Below are positions 6,816 through 13,810 of a DNA stretch of 13,810 nucleotides, in pieces. The notes beneath the pieces were generated by a model. That model worked only from the letters and a program-made list of their open reading frames with translations. It did not search any database and was not told where the DNA came from. This DNA comes from Chloroflexota bacterium. Lineage in GTDB: Bacteria; Chloroflexota; Anaerolineae; Anaerolineales; UBA4823. Made by a program: the position numbers and the translations under genes. The stretch is taken from the NCBI GenBank assembly GCA_012798185.1, contig JAAZNS010000068.1, forward strand, positions 1-13,810. The letters are read 5' to 3'. The first letter of the stretch is position 1. Each line of letters begins with the position of its first letter.

Positions 6816-8459
6816 ATGACATTAGATAACCCTGATTTATATTCCACGGAAAAATTATTCTCGGGTTTCCTTCAGATGGCATATGAGGGGGGCAAATTTG
6901 ACGAAATTAACCATTTTCTGCAACAGATCCTGAAACAAGAAAACCGGGCAAGATTAACTGCTGAAACATTACAACGGGCAACAGCTGCATTGAATTCCAG
7001 CCTTGATCTCGAAAATGTTTTGGATATCATTCTCGAGCAACTTCAACAAGTTGTCCGGTACGACAGCGCTTCGCTATTATTATTGGAGGGGGAAACTGTA
7101 TTTATTAAAGCAGTCAGAGATCATCCACAGCCTGATGCTGCGCTGCAAGTTCGTTTTTCTATATATGAAGATCCATTGGCATGGGAAATATTAACGTCAA
7201 AAGAGATTATTATTATGATGGATGCTCAACAAGATTCCCGTTTTAAGGCACGCGGGAATGCAAATTATGTCAGGGGGTGGATGGGAGTACCGTTAATCGC
7301 TAGAAATGAAGTAGTGGGAATGCTGACGCTTGATTCACGAAGTCCAAATGTATACTCGGAGGAAGATGCAAAACTCGCGCAGGCTTTTGCGAACCAAGCA
7401 GCTTTAGCAGTAAGCAACGCCCGCCTTTTCCAAAGCGAACGTCAGCAGCGTATTCTTTCAGAAGTATTACGGGAGACCAGTTTAATTCTTTCCAGTAGTT
7501 TAAAAGCGGATAAAATTTTGGAATTTATTTTAGAGGAATTAAATAAAATTGTCCCTTACGACTCAGCTTGCATATTAATAGTTGAAAAAGACCAGGTAAA
7601 AATAGCTGCGCAAACGGGGTATGATAAATTTGGGGTGAAGGAATTATTATACGATCTAAGTTTGCCATTAGATAATACTCCTAATTTGAGAAAAATGGCA
7701 GATACACGCCAGCCGCTTTATATTTCCGATGTTGTTAATGAATCAGCGTGGGTGAGAATCAAAACCTCACAACATATCGGTTCCTGGTGCGGCGCACCAT
7801 TAGTTGCCCATGATCAATTGTTAGGTTTTCTTTCTTTGGATAAGGCTGAGCAGAATTACTATACATCCCATCATGCTGATCGGCTGAAAATTCTAGCGAG
7901 CCATGCTGCGCTGGCCTTATTAAACTCAATGACATATGGAGAAGTTGAAAAAGCTTCCATCACTGATTATCTTACTGGTGCATACAACAGACGATATTTT
8001 ATTCAAGAAATATCTAACGAAATCGATCACGCCAGAAGAAGCGGGCATCCCTTATCGATTTTGCTGATAGATCTGGATTATTTTAAAAAGGTAAATGATA
8101 TCTACGGACATTTATGCGGTGATAAAGTATTGCAAATGGTGGTGGAGCGCTTGAAATCTGAACTTCGATCAATCGACAGTCTGGCGCGTTATGGCGGGGA
8201 AGAGTTTGTGGTGATTCTCCCTGGAACTTCGACTTATTGGATGAGCACAGTTGCTGAAAAATTACGCCTAGCAATTGCCGATAAACCATTTATGTTGGAT
8301 TTGGGTTCAAATAACATTGTAGAGATTGCATTAACTATAAGCATCGGTGGTGCTACCTTTCCAGATAACGGTCAGGAACCACAAATGCTTATTGATTATG
8401 CAGATCGATTATTGCTTCAGGCAAAAACGCAAGGGCGCAACCGCGTGGTAATCAACTAA
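6816..8459 (+). CDS. Diguanylate cyclase, GAF-GAF-GGDEF
   Basis: A 547-residue soluble protein that should make cyclic di-GMP from two GTP. There are two tandem GAF sensor domains, about residues 64-204 (ending DAKLAQAFANQAALAVSNARLF) and 226-370 (ending ILASHAALALLN). The GGDEF domain is at about 381-545. It has the active-site GGEEF at 460-464, the metal-binding Asp419 in LLIDLDYFKKVND, and an RxxD inhibitory site (RSID, 451-454) five residues before GGEEF, so product feedback is expected. There is no membrane segment, so the GAF domains would sense a cytoplasmic ligand or a partner. ATG 6816 is the start because nearby upstream ATGs are out of frame; it lacks an obvious ribosome site. Its TAA overlaps the stop codon of the convergent HD-GYP gene. 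Confidence 0.93.
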   Translation: MTLDNPDLYSTEKLFSGFLQMAYEGGKFDEINHFLQQILKQENRARLTAETLQRATAALNSSLDLENVLDIILEQLQQVVRYDSASLLLLEGETVFIKAVRDHPQPDAALQVRFSIYEDPLAWEILTSKEIIIMMDAQQDSRFKARGNANYVRGWMGVPLIARNEVVGMLTLDSRSPNVYSEEDAKLAQAFANQAALAVSNARLFQSERQQRILSEVLRETSLILSSSLKADKILEFILEELNKIVPYDSACILIVEKDQVKIAAQTGYDKFGVKELLYDLSLPLDNTPNLRKMADTRQPLYISDVVNESAWVRIKTSQHIGSWCGAPLVAHDQLLGFLSLDKAEQNYYTSHHADRLKILASHAALALLNSMTYGEVEKASITDYLTGAYNRRYFIQEISNEIDHARRSGHPLSILLIDLDYFKKVNDIYGHLCGDKVLQMVVERLKSELRSIDSLARYGGEEFVVILPGTSTYWMSTVAEKLRLAIADKPFMLDLGSNNIVEIALTISIGGATFPDNGQEPQMLIDYADRLLLQAKTQGRNRVVIN

Positions 8460-9484
8460 CTCCCTAAAAATGGTTTAAGGGGTGAAAGATGAGGCACCTG
8501 CATATCTTCCCAAATTTGTTGAATTTTATTCTCATCCCAAGATTTTTTAAAAGCCGCGACAACGCCAGGATCGAATTGTGTTCCGCTGCACATTTCGATT
8601 TCTTTGGCTGCTTCTTCAAGGCTATATCTTTGACGATAGGGGCGATCGATGGTCATTGCGTCGAATCCATCAGCAACTGCAACGATTCGAGCACTAAAAG
8701 GGATTGCATAGCCTGCCAATTGATCAGGATATCCATGGCCGTCCCATCGTTCATGGTGATGGCGGATAACAGGTATCGCGGGGACTAAATATGGGATATC
8801 TTTAATCATCTCAGCACCCGTGATAGGGTGTTGTTTCATGATTTCCCATTCGTCTTCATCCAAAGCTTTGGGTTTCAATAAGGTGGATTCCTGAATGACT
8901 ATTTTCCCGATATCGTGTAAGATTGCGCCAAAGCGTAATTGCTCAACCTGGCGCCCTTGCCAGCCCAATTCGAATGCCAGTACCTGCGAGTAAGCCGTTA
9001 CTCTCTCTACATGTCCTCTTGTATAGGCATCACGCACATCGATAGCATTGGCTAAAACAGTCAGGCTGGCTTCGTATGCCTGCTGGAGTTGGGCTACTCG
9101 AATTTGCCGTGAGCGGTTCAACCTTCCCTTCACCGCAGTAAGCAGTTCTTCCCGGGAAAGTGGTTTGATCAAGTAATCTTCTGCGCCAAGGTTTTTACCG
9201 GTTAATACATCCTCTTTCTCGCCGCGTGCGGTGAGAAAGACAAATGGTATTGTGACCCAATCTGAATGCGCTCTTACTGATTTGAAAAAGGAAATCCCAT
9301 CCATCTCGGGCATGGAAATGTCGGAGAGGATTAAATCGGGAGTGATTGTTGCCATTTGATCAAGTGCATCCTGACCATGAACGGCAGTCAAGATTGTAAA
9401 TCCCTCGTAGGATAATATATCGCGCAACCCCTCTCTTAAAATTTGATTATCTTCAACAATAAGTATCGTTTCTTTATTATTCAT
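8456..9484 (-). CDS. Response regulator with HD-GYP c-di-GMP phosphodiesterase domain
   Basis: A 342-residue two-domain regulator. Residues 5-120 are a CheY-like receiver with the acidic pocket Glu11/Asp12, phospho-acceptor Asp55 (LILSD), Thr85 and Lys107. Residues about 140-315 are an HD-GYP domain with HDIGK at 190-194, HHERWDGHGYP at 243-253, and downstream metal and substrate residues (ADGFDAM). All hallmark residues are present, so it should hydrolyse c-di-GMP when switched by a histidine kinase. The start ATG overlaps the stop of the upstream peptidase gene (ATGA), pointing to translational coupling. The two-component kinase encoded first in the same operon is the obvious candidate partner. 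Its stop codon overlaps that of the GGDEF gene on the other strand. Confidence 0.94.
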   Translation of the reverse strand: MNNKETILIVEDNQILREGLRDILSYEGFTILTAVHGQDALDQMATITPDLILSDISMPEMDGISFFKSVRAHSDWVTIPFVFLTARGEKEDVLTGKNLGAEDYLIKPLSREELLTAVKGRLNRSRQIRVAQLQQAYEASLTVLANAIDVRDAYTRGHVERVTAYSQVLAFELGWQGRQVEQLRFGAILHDIGKIVIQESTLLKPKALDEDEWEIMKQHPITGAEMIKDIPYLVPAIPVIRHHHERWDGHGYPDQLAGYAIPFSARIVAVADGFDAMTIDRPYRQRYSLEEAAKEIEMCSGTQFDPGVVAAFKKSWDENKIQQIWEDMQVPHLSPLKPFLGS

Positions 9485-10482
9485 GTCACCAATTCTGATA
9501 TTGCAGGAACGCCGCCGGCGGATCTCGCCATTTTCACCGAGCGAACTATCGCTTGTGAGGTGACTTCAGCTGCAAAAGTGCCAACTATGTTCACATCAGC
9601 TTTTTTGTGTCCTGTGGAAATCGCAAATATTGTATCACCATCCAGCATAGTATGCGATGGACGAACACTGCGGGCAATTCCATCTTGAGCCATCTGGGCA
9701 ATTTTGTTTGTTTCTTCTTTAGTTAAACGAGCATTGGTCACCACAACGCCAATAATCGTGTTGCCGCGGGAAGCAAAACCCAGCGAAGTACGGCCGACCA
9801 ATGTTTTCATGATTTCACGGGTATCTGCGAAAATTCTATTGGATCCAATATGGAAAGGTCCTTTTTGAAAAGATCGGGCTCCAGCTATTATCGTTCCATT
9901 TGAGGGGTCAATGATATCACCGAATGCGTTGACTGCCATCAGCGCAGCTACAATCACGCCATTGCCAATTTCCATAGCTGCACATCCCGTGCCAGCTTTT
10001 ACTGCTTGCCCCAAGCCTAAAATCTTTCCTATAGTGGCGCCAGTGCCAGCGCCGCAATTCCCTTCCTGAGGCGGATTTCTAGAAGCATTCAAACATGCTT
10101 CATATCCCATGTTGACATCAGGACGGATCTCTCTCTTGCCAATGTTTAAGTCAAAGAGAATTGCCGCAGGAACAATCGGAACACGTCCTGCGCCGGTTTC
10201 AAAACCAGCACCATGTTCTTCCAGGTATTTCATGACTCCAGTTGCTGCCTCAAGCCCGAATGCTGAACCCCCAGCAAGAACAACCGCATGAATTTTTTCG
10301 ACAAGATGCATGGGATGTAATGCATCTGTCTCACGGGTGCCTGGTGCTCCTCCTCTTTGATCGATTCCGCCCACAGCGCCTTTAGGGCAAAGCACAACGG
10401 TGCAGCCGGTCAGTGCTTCCATGTTTTGTGCATGCCCGACAAGAATATCAGGTATTGAAGTAATCGAAATATCGGTTTTCAT
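9481..10482 (-). CDS. P1-family peptidase, DmpA-like L-aminopeptidase/D-esterase
   Basis: A 333-residue protein of the DmpA/P1 (peptidase S58) family, N-terminal-nucleophile enzymes that cut themselves into two chains and then remove N-terminal residues from amides or short peptides. Family hallmarks are visible: GGSAFGLEAATGVMKYLEE (about 71-89), the Gly-rich GNCGAGTGATIGKILG stretch (about 141-156), the RGNTIIGVVVTNARLTKEE segment (about 239-257) whose Thr after GN aligns with the self-cleavage nucleophile, and PSHTMLDGDTIFAISTG (about 275-291). The length is usual for the family. ATG 10482 is preferred; a GTG lies one codon earlier. TATAAT sits 7 bases before the ATG, so a leaderless transcript is possible. 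The gene lies between a histidine kinase and an HD-GYP regulator, with ATGA overlap on the HD-GYP side. No signal peptide is seen. Confidence 0.9.
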   Translation of the reverse strand: MKTDISITSIPDILVGHAQNMEALTGCTVVLCPKGAVGGIDQRGGAPGTRETDALHPMHLVEKIHAVVLAGGSAFGLEAATGVMKYLEEHGAGFETGAGRVPIVPAAILFDLNIGKREIRPDVNMGYEACLNASRNPPQEGNCGAGTGATIGKILGLGQAVKAGTGCAAMEIGNGVIVAALMAVNAFGDIIDPSNGTIIAGARSFQKGPFHIGSNRIFADTREIMKTLVGRTSLGFASRGNTIIGVVVTNARLTKEETNKIAQMAQDGIARSVRPSHTMLDGDTIFAISTGHKKADVNIVGTFAAEVTSQAIVRSVKMARSAGGVPAISELVT

Positions 10483-10489
10483 CACCTGG

Positions 10490-10495
10490 ATTATA
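10490..10495 (-). promoter_or_regulatory. Perfect -10 box 7 bases before the peptidase start
   Basis: On the minus strand TATAAT occupies 10495-10490, exactly 7 bases upstream of ATG 10482, with no good -35 box. This spacing is what leaderless bacterial genes show, since transcription would begin at the start codon itself. It lies in the roughly 30-base gap after the kinase gene, so it may be an internal operon promoter or chance. Confidence 0.35.
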
Positions 10496-10514
10496 ACTGG
10501 TTTAAGAGTGAGAA

Positions 10515-12029
10515 TTATTTATTTACTTCGCTGTGTTGATTTTCTTTTATCAATGGGAAGGTTATCCGTTGAGTTGTACCTTTAAACTCGTCACTAGAGA
10601 TCGTGATTTCGCCGCCATATTGACGAATAATTTCTTGATAGATACGCATTTCAATGCCGATACCCCTTTCACCTGGCAGGGTGATAAAATCAGCATCGAG
10701 AAGTGCTTCGATTTCATCAGGGGAGATATATTTACCGTTATCCCAAATATCGATTGCTATTAAATTTTCGGGTGTAATATCGGTTTTTATCGAAATCCGG
10801 TTTGGGTTGGCATCGATGGTAAGCAATAGCAAATTAATCCATAAATCCCAAAGTTGGTATTCATTCGCCAATGCGTTTGGATTTTTAGGAGAGAAGTCTT
10901 TTGAAATTTCAATTTCTTTAACCGATAAATGTTCGCTAATCAACCCCAATGCAATGTCCAACGTCTTGTTGATATCGGTTTTTTCGAGGGTGATTGTGAT
11001 TGGTTTTGATAATTCGATTAATTTTTGAATCTCGTTATAGATTCTCCAGGAAGCTTTTTGGATGGTTTCAGCAGATTCTCTGCCGGGATGATCGCTTGGC
11101 AAATGATGTAAAAGAAGCTGTGTTTCGGCGATCACCGAGGTGAGTGGATTATTGATATGATGTGCAAAACCAGATGCCAATTCCCCAATAGCTGCAAGAC
11201 GTGATTTTTGGATTAACTGTTTCTGCGTAGTTTGCAGTTGGTTTTCCATATATTTGGCTAAGGTGATATCTTGTGCAGCGCCAATGATCAGGTTAACAAA
11301 ATGTCCTGGAGGTTCTTTTATTGGACGGGAGTAATCTCGTATCCAGCGGTATTGTCCATCTTGATGAAGGATACGATACTCGCTGACATCGGCATACCCT
11401 TGTGAAAGGCGAATTTGACGTTGGGTTACGATGGTTGTGTCATCTGGGTGAACAATATTTAACCAGCCAGTACAGGGATCTAATTGATCGGGAGAGTACC
11501 CGGTAATGCGCTGAAACGCATCGGTAACCCATTCTCGAATGCATCTTCCATCTTCATTGATACGATATGCATATGCAAAATCTGAGGTTAGTTCTGATAT
11601 TAGACGGTAGCGTTGTTCGCTTTCTTTAAGTTTTTTTTCCATTTTGTGTTTATATAATGCAATCTCGATGCTGCTGTAGAGTTCGTTGATGTCAATGGGT
11701 TTAATCAGGTAACCATACGGTGAACTGATGCTGGCTCTGTTAATTGTTTCTTCATCTCCGAAAGCGGTGGAATATATAATCGGGATGTCTAAGACTTGGT
11801 TGATTTTTTGGGTTACTTCAATTCCATCCTGATCGCCATCCAGGTAAATATCCATGATAACCAAATCTGGTTTTAGATGAATTGCGTGAGAAATAGCTTC
11901 TTCCCCATTAATTGGACCAACAAACACCTCGTAACCAAATCTTTGAAGCTGGTATTTAAGGTTGTTAGCCAGGATAATCTCATCATCAATGATGAGTATC
12001 TTTGCCTTTGGGGACTTAATATCGGTCAT
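10515..12029 (-). CDS. Receiver-PAS-histidine kinase with degenerate catalytic boxes
   Basis: A 504-residue soluble sensor protein. Residues 9-125 are a receiver domain (Asp15/16, phospho-acceptor Asp60 in LVIMD, Lys110). Residues about 139-260 are a PAS domain (EQRYRLISELTSD ... QDGQYRWIRDYSRPI) followed by a coiled coil. Residues about 275-340 are a dimerisation/phosphotransfer domain with the H-box GFAHHINNPL (His290). Residues about 385-494 are a HATPase-like domain ending IRQYGGEI. Several key residues are changed. The acidic residue after the phospho-His is His291, the N-box Asn is Leu403 (NLLLLTIDA), and the second Gly of the G1 DNGxG motif is Tyr (DNGKY). Kinase activity may be weak or lost, leaving a phosphotransfer or scaffold role. 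It heads the operon with the peptidase and HD-GYP regulator. Confidence 0.9.
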   Translation of the reverse strand: MTDIKSPKAKILIIDDEIILANNLKYQLQRFGYEVFVGPINGEEAISHAIHLKPDLVIMDIYLDGDQDGIEVTQKINQVLDIPIIYSTAFGDEETINRASISSPYGYLIKPIDINELYSSIEIALYKHKMEKKLKESEQRYRLISELTSDFAYAYRINEDGRCIREWVTDAFQRITGYSPDQLDPCTGWLNIVHPDDTTIVTQRQIRLSQGYADVSEYRILHQDGQYRWIRDYSRPIKEPPGHFVNLIIGAAQDITLAKYMENQLQTTQKQLIQKSRLAAIGELASGFAHHINNPLTSVIAETQLLLHHLPSDHPGRESAETIQKASWRIYNEIQKLIELSKPITITLEKTDINKTLDIALGLISEHLSVKEIEISKDFSPKNPNALANEYQLWDLWINLLLLTIDANPNRISIKTDITPENLIAIDIWDNGKYISPDEIEALLDADFITLPGERGIGIEMRIYQEIIRQYGGEITISSDEFKGTTQRITFPLIKENQHSEVNK

Positions 12030-12295
12030 AGCTCAGACACATGATTAAACAACTATGTTTTTTAGGAAAGTCATGACGAAAAAAAAGATATCGATCAAAC
12101 CTGGAAAACAATAAAATAAACCCCGAGCTTAAAAAGCTATCGTCATAAACGTTCTCTTATAATGGTACTTAAGAGCACGATGATGTCCGTAAAAAAGGCG
12201 TAAATAAAAACAAAACACACTGCATAATAAAAGAATTAAGTAATGAAACATGTACATTTTATCTACCATCAATAAAGGGAAAGAAACCGATCAAG
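12030..12295. other. AT-rich divergent gap between kinase gene and tRNA promoter
   Basis: No credible ORF or RNA gene is seen in this stretch, which should hold the promoter of the minus-strand kinase operon. I cannot point to a convincing -35/-10 pair for it. The only local symmetry is AGCTT-AAA-AAGCT at 12126-12138. A plus-strand TATAAT near 12158-12163 has no good -35 box. Confidence 0.5.
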
Positions 12296-12323
12296 TTGAC
12301 ATCTATTTTCTTTGCGGTATAAT
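12296..12323 (+). promoter_or_regulatory. Consensus promoter of the tRNA-Lys gene
   Basis: Perfect TTGACA (12296-12301), a 16-base spacer and perfect TATAAT (12318-12323). The tRNA begins 10 bases after the -10 box, so the primary transcript would have only a few extra 5' bases. This is the strongest promoter visible in the window. Confidence 0.85.
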
Positions 12324-12333
12324 TCGTCCGCAT

Positions 12334-12407
<74 letters not shown>

Positions 12408-12435
12408 CACATATGTGGGGGATGAGACGCATATT

Positions 12436-12458
12436 ACCGCCAGATATGGCGGTTTTTT
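12436..12458 (+). terminator. Intrinsic terminator of tRNA-Lys
   Basis: ACCGCC (12436-12441) pairs with GGCGGT (12448-12453) around a 6-base loop and runs into a six-T tract (12453-12458). It lies 29 bases after the mature tRNA 3' end. Confidence 0.85.
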
Positions 12459-12488
12459 GTCTGTTAAAATAGAATTATTTTAATACTC

Positions 12489-12514
12489 GGTGCAAAATGG
12501 TGCAGTTTGGTGCA
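12489..12514. repeat. Three GGTGCA repeats at 10-base spacing
   Basis: GGTGCA occurs at 12489-12494, 12499-12504 and 12509-12514, each 10 bases apart, followed by AAAT, GTTT and GTTA. The spacing places all copies on one face of the helix. They lie between the tRNA terminator and the integrase stop codon, where recombinase or excisionase binding sites of an attachment region are expected. That role is inferred. Confidence 0.7.
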
Positions 12515-12515
12515 G

Positions 12516-12869
12516 TTAATTTTCCCCAAAATTATATATATTGTCCAGTTTATTTACAGCATAAGGGAATTCAACTTGAATGGGGGTTACTAGTTTATCA
12601 AGTGTTGCGGCAGCCTCATCTTGCATTTCGTGATAGAGATGTCCATAAACGTCCAGGGTGACACTTGGCTTGGAATGACCCAGGATTTTCGATACCACAA
12701 TTACAGGAATGCCATTGTTCAGCAATAATGAAGCGGCAGTATGCCGAAGATCGTGAAAGCGAATTTTTGGTAATCCAGATTTTTCCAGGTTTTTTAAAAA
12801 ATCCACCCGTAAATTGCTGGGATTACATGGTGTTCCAACCGATGATGGAAAAATCAGATCATATTCTTT
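12516..12869 (-). pseudogene. Tyrosine integrase, C-terminal piece after an in-frame TAG
   Basis: This continues the integrase frame beyond the TAG at 12872-12870, in the same frame with no shift: KEYDLIFPSSVGTPCNPSNLR, then DFLKNLEKSGLPKIRFHDLRHTAAS, LGHSKPSVTLDVYGHL, and the terminal tail. It carries the last catalytic residues of tyrosine recombinases: His and Arg of HDLRH, His of LGHS, and the Tyr nucleophile of VYGH. The first in-piece start is ATG 12806, so a separately translated product would be 96 residues. No clear ribosome site precedes it. Alone it lacks the DNA-binding domains and the first catalytic Arg and Lys, so it should be inactive unless the stop is read through. Confidence 0.85.
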
Positions 12870-13697
12870 CTATCTGTCTCCAACAATCAATTTACGTAAT
12901 TTCTGGTGTTCAAGATGGTGTTGTAAAATCCGAATTGATCCTTCACCAAGTTTGATAGTACTCCGACCTGATTGCGTTTTTGGTTCAACAAATTTCCACC
13001 CTTTTCCATTTATAGATTGAACCTGACGTTGGATGTGTAATTTTCCAGTGTCCCAGTGTAAATCACACCACTTCAAGCCAAATAATTCACCTTGCCGCAT
13101 TCCTGTGGTGATTGGCAGATAATATAAAGCCAGATAAGGACTATCTTGGGCAGCAATAAGAAATCGGGAAATCTGACTTTCATCAAGCACCTGCATTTCT
13201 CCTCGCTTGTATCGAGGTAAAGACGCTTCATAGGAAGGATTTTGAGAGATTATCCCATATCGAACGGCTTTTGCCAGGGATTTGTGCAGAATGTTGTGCG
13301 TAATCCTGACTGTGCGAACACCTCCACCAGATTGAATCAACTCTGCATAAAATCGTTCAATTTGGGCTAGGTGAAGATTCAACTGGATATTGCCTAGATT
13401 AGGAATGATATGTTTCCTAATATTTTGCCGGTATTTGTGTTCTGTAGTTAGACGAACAGTTGGTGCATGATTATCAATCCATTTTTCCAGATATTCTACA
13501 AGTGTTATTTTTCCAGCTTGATAGTCAAGACCATGATCAATGTTAATCTGGAAATCTCGCAGCCATTTTTGAGCATCCGTTTTTTGTTTAAAACCCTTGC
13601 TAACTCGTTTGCCGTTAATATTGATTTGTTCTCGCCAAGTTCCGTTGGGTCGCTGTAATAAAGATCCTTCATTTTTGCCACGAATTTTTCTCGCCAT
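12870..13697 (-). pseudogene. Tyrosine integrase, N-terminal piece ending at an in-frame TAG
   Basis: The first 275 codons of a site-specific integrase whose full frame would be about 393 residues (13697 to 12516), a normal phage/ICE integrase length. It has an N-terminal arm-site-binding domain (NEGSLLQRPNGTWREQI ... WLRDFQ, about 7-55), a SAM-like core-binding domain (VEYLEKWIDNHAP ... NPSYEASLPRYKR, about 65-165), and the start of the catalytic domain with Arg (TGMRQGEL) and the beta-hairpin Lys (EPKTQSGRS). It ends ...KLIVGDR then TAG, where homologues commonly have Trp (TGG), a single G-to-A change. ATG 13697 is chosen because AGGAT lies 7 bases upstream; the open frame extends to a TTG at 13718. 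It faces tRNA-Lys, the usual layout of an integrated element edge. Confidence 0.87.
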
Positions 13698-13712
13698 TCC
13701 TTTTATCCTATA

Positions 13713-13724
13713 TAACAAATGTTA
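13713..13724. promoter_or_regulatory. Small palindrome at the integrase start
   Basis: TAACA-AA-TGTTA is a perfect 12-base palindrome ending 16 bases upstream of the integrase ATG and overlapping the likely promoter/leader. It could be an operator, but the arms are only 5 bp and AT-rich. Confidence 0.25.
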
Positions 13725-13747
13725 CAAGGAAAGATGACTCTGTAATC

Positions 13748-13808
13748 TCTGTCCATTGAGTTGTTAAGGTACAATTCTCAATAATCATTTTAGCACTCAA
13801 TGGACAGA
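13748..13808. repeat. Perfect 14-bp inverted repeat upstream of the integrase
   Basis: TCTGTCCATTGAGT (13748-13761) is exactly repeated in inverted form as ACTCAATGGACAGA (13795-13808), enclosing 33 AT-rich bases. It lies 50 to 110 bases upstream of the integrase start. It could be a repressor operator pair, a cruciform or a hairpin. The window ends 2 bases later, so its full extent is unknown. Confidence 0.8.
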
Positions 13809-13810
13809 AA

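Noticed and set aside
12158..12163. TATAAT as a second tRNA promoter
   Set aside because: It lacks a -35 partner and lies about 170 bases from the tRNA, which already has a consensus promoter directly upstream.
12806..12870. Frameshift between the two integrase pieces
   Set aside because: The two pieces are in the same frame, and the bases between them translate as normal integrase sequence after the TAG, so it is a nonsense codon and not a shift.
12665..13020. Plus-strand open frames opposite the integrase
   Set aside because: They lie antisense to integrase sequence with conserved catalytic motifs and resemble no protein.

Overview
The window looks like a chromosomal segment of a Chloroflexota bacterium, probably class Anaerolineae. 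This is inferred from the gene set: an NBR1-type Ig-like lipoprotein, a DUF4332 helix-hairpin-helix protein, a secreted LysM protein, GAF-GAF-GGDEF and receiver-HD-GYP regulators, and a CUT1 sugar ABC operon without its own ATPase. No rRNA or marker gene is present to confirm it. TGA ends several intact genes, so the standard bacterial code applies.

Region 1 (1-3436, plus strand) is a carbohydrate uptake and oxidation cluster. It holds the 3' part of a sugar-binding lipoprotein gene broken by an in-frame TGA, a MITE-like palindromic repeat, two CUT1 permeases with EAA loops, and a short-chain dehydrogenase whose usual catalytic Asn is replaced. No ATPase lies in the window, so a shared ATPase elsewhere would have to power the importer.

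Region 2 (3437-6647, plus strand) holds three separately transcribed genes: a small DUF4332 protein with a good promoter and Shine-Dalgarno site, an exported LysM protein with a segment that is half tyrosine, and a lipoprotein with an NBR1-type Ig domain and a concanavalin-like C-terminal domain. A clear intrinsic terminator sits only about 20 bases before the lipoprotein start codon.

Region 3 (6816-12029) is a cyclic-di-GMP signalling neighbourhood. A GAF-GAF-GGDEF cyclase on the plus strand converges, with overlapping stop codons, on a minus-strand operon. That operon reads: receiver-PAS-histidine kinase with degenerate catalytic boxes, P1-family (DmpA-like) aminopeptidase, receiver-HD-GYP phosphodiesterase. 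The last two genes overlap as ATGA. Synthesis and breakdown of c-di-GMP are therefore encoded tail to tail.

Region 4 (12296-13810) is a tRNA-Lys(CTT) gene with a near-consensus promoter and a terminator, facing a tyrosine integrase gene on the minus strand. This is the usual arrangement at the edge of an integrated element, which would extend right, past the window. The integrase is split by one in-frame TAG where a Trp codon is expected. Three 10-bp-phased GGTGCA repeats lie between its stop and the tRNA terminator, and a perfect 14-bp inverted repeat lies upstream of its start.

I did not find a clearly new biological system. The items most worth a second look are the two nonsense-interrupted genes, the kinase with degenerate boxes next to a peptidase and an HD-GYP protein, the Tyr-rich LysM protein, and the repeats around the integrase.
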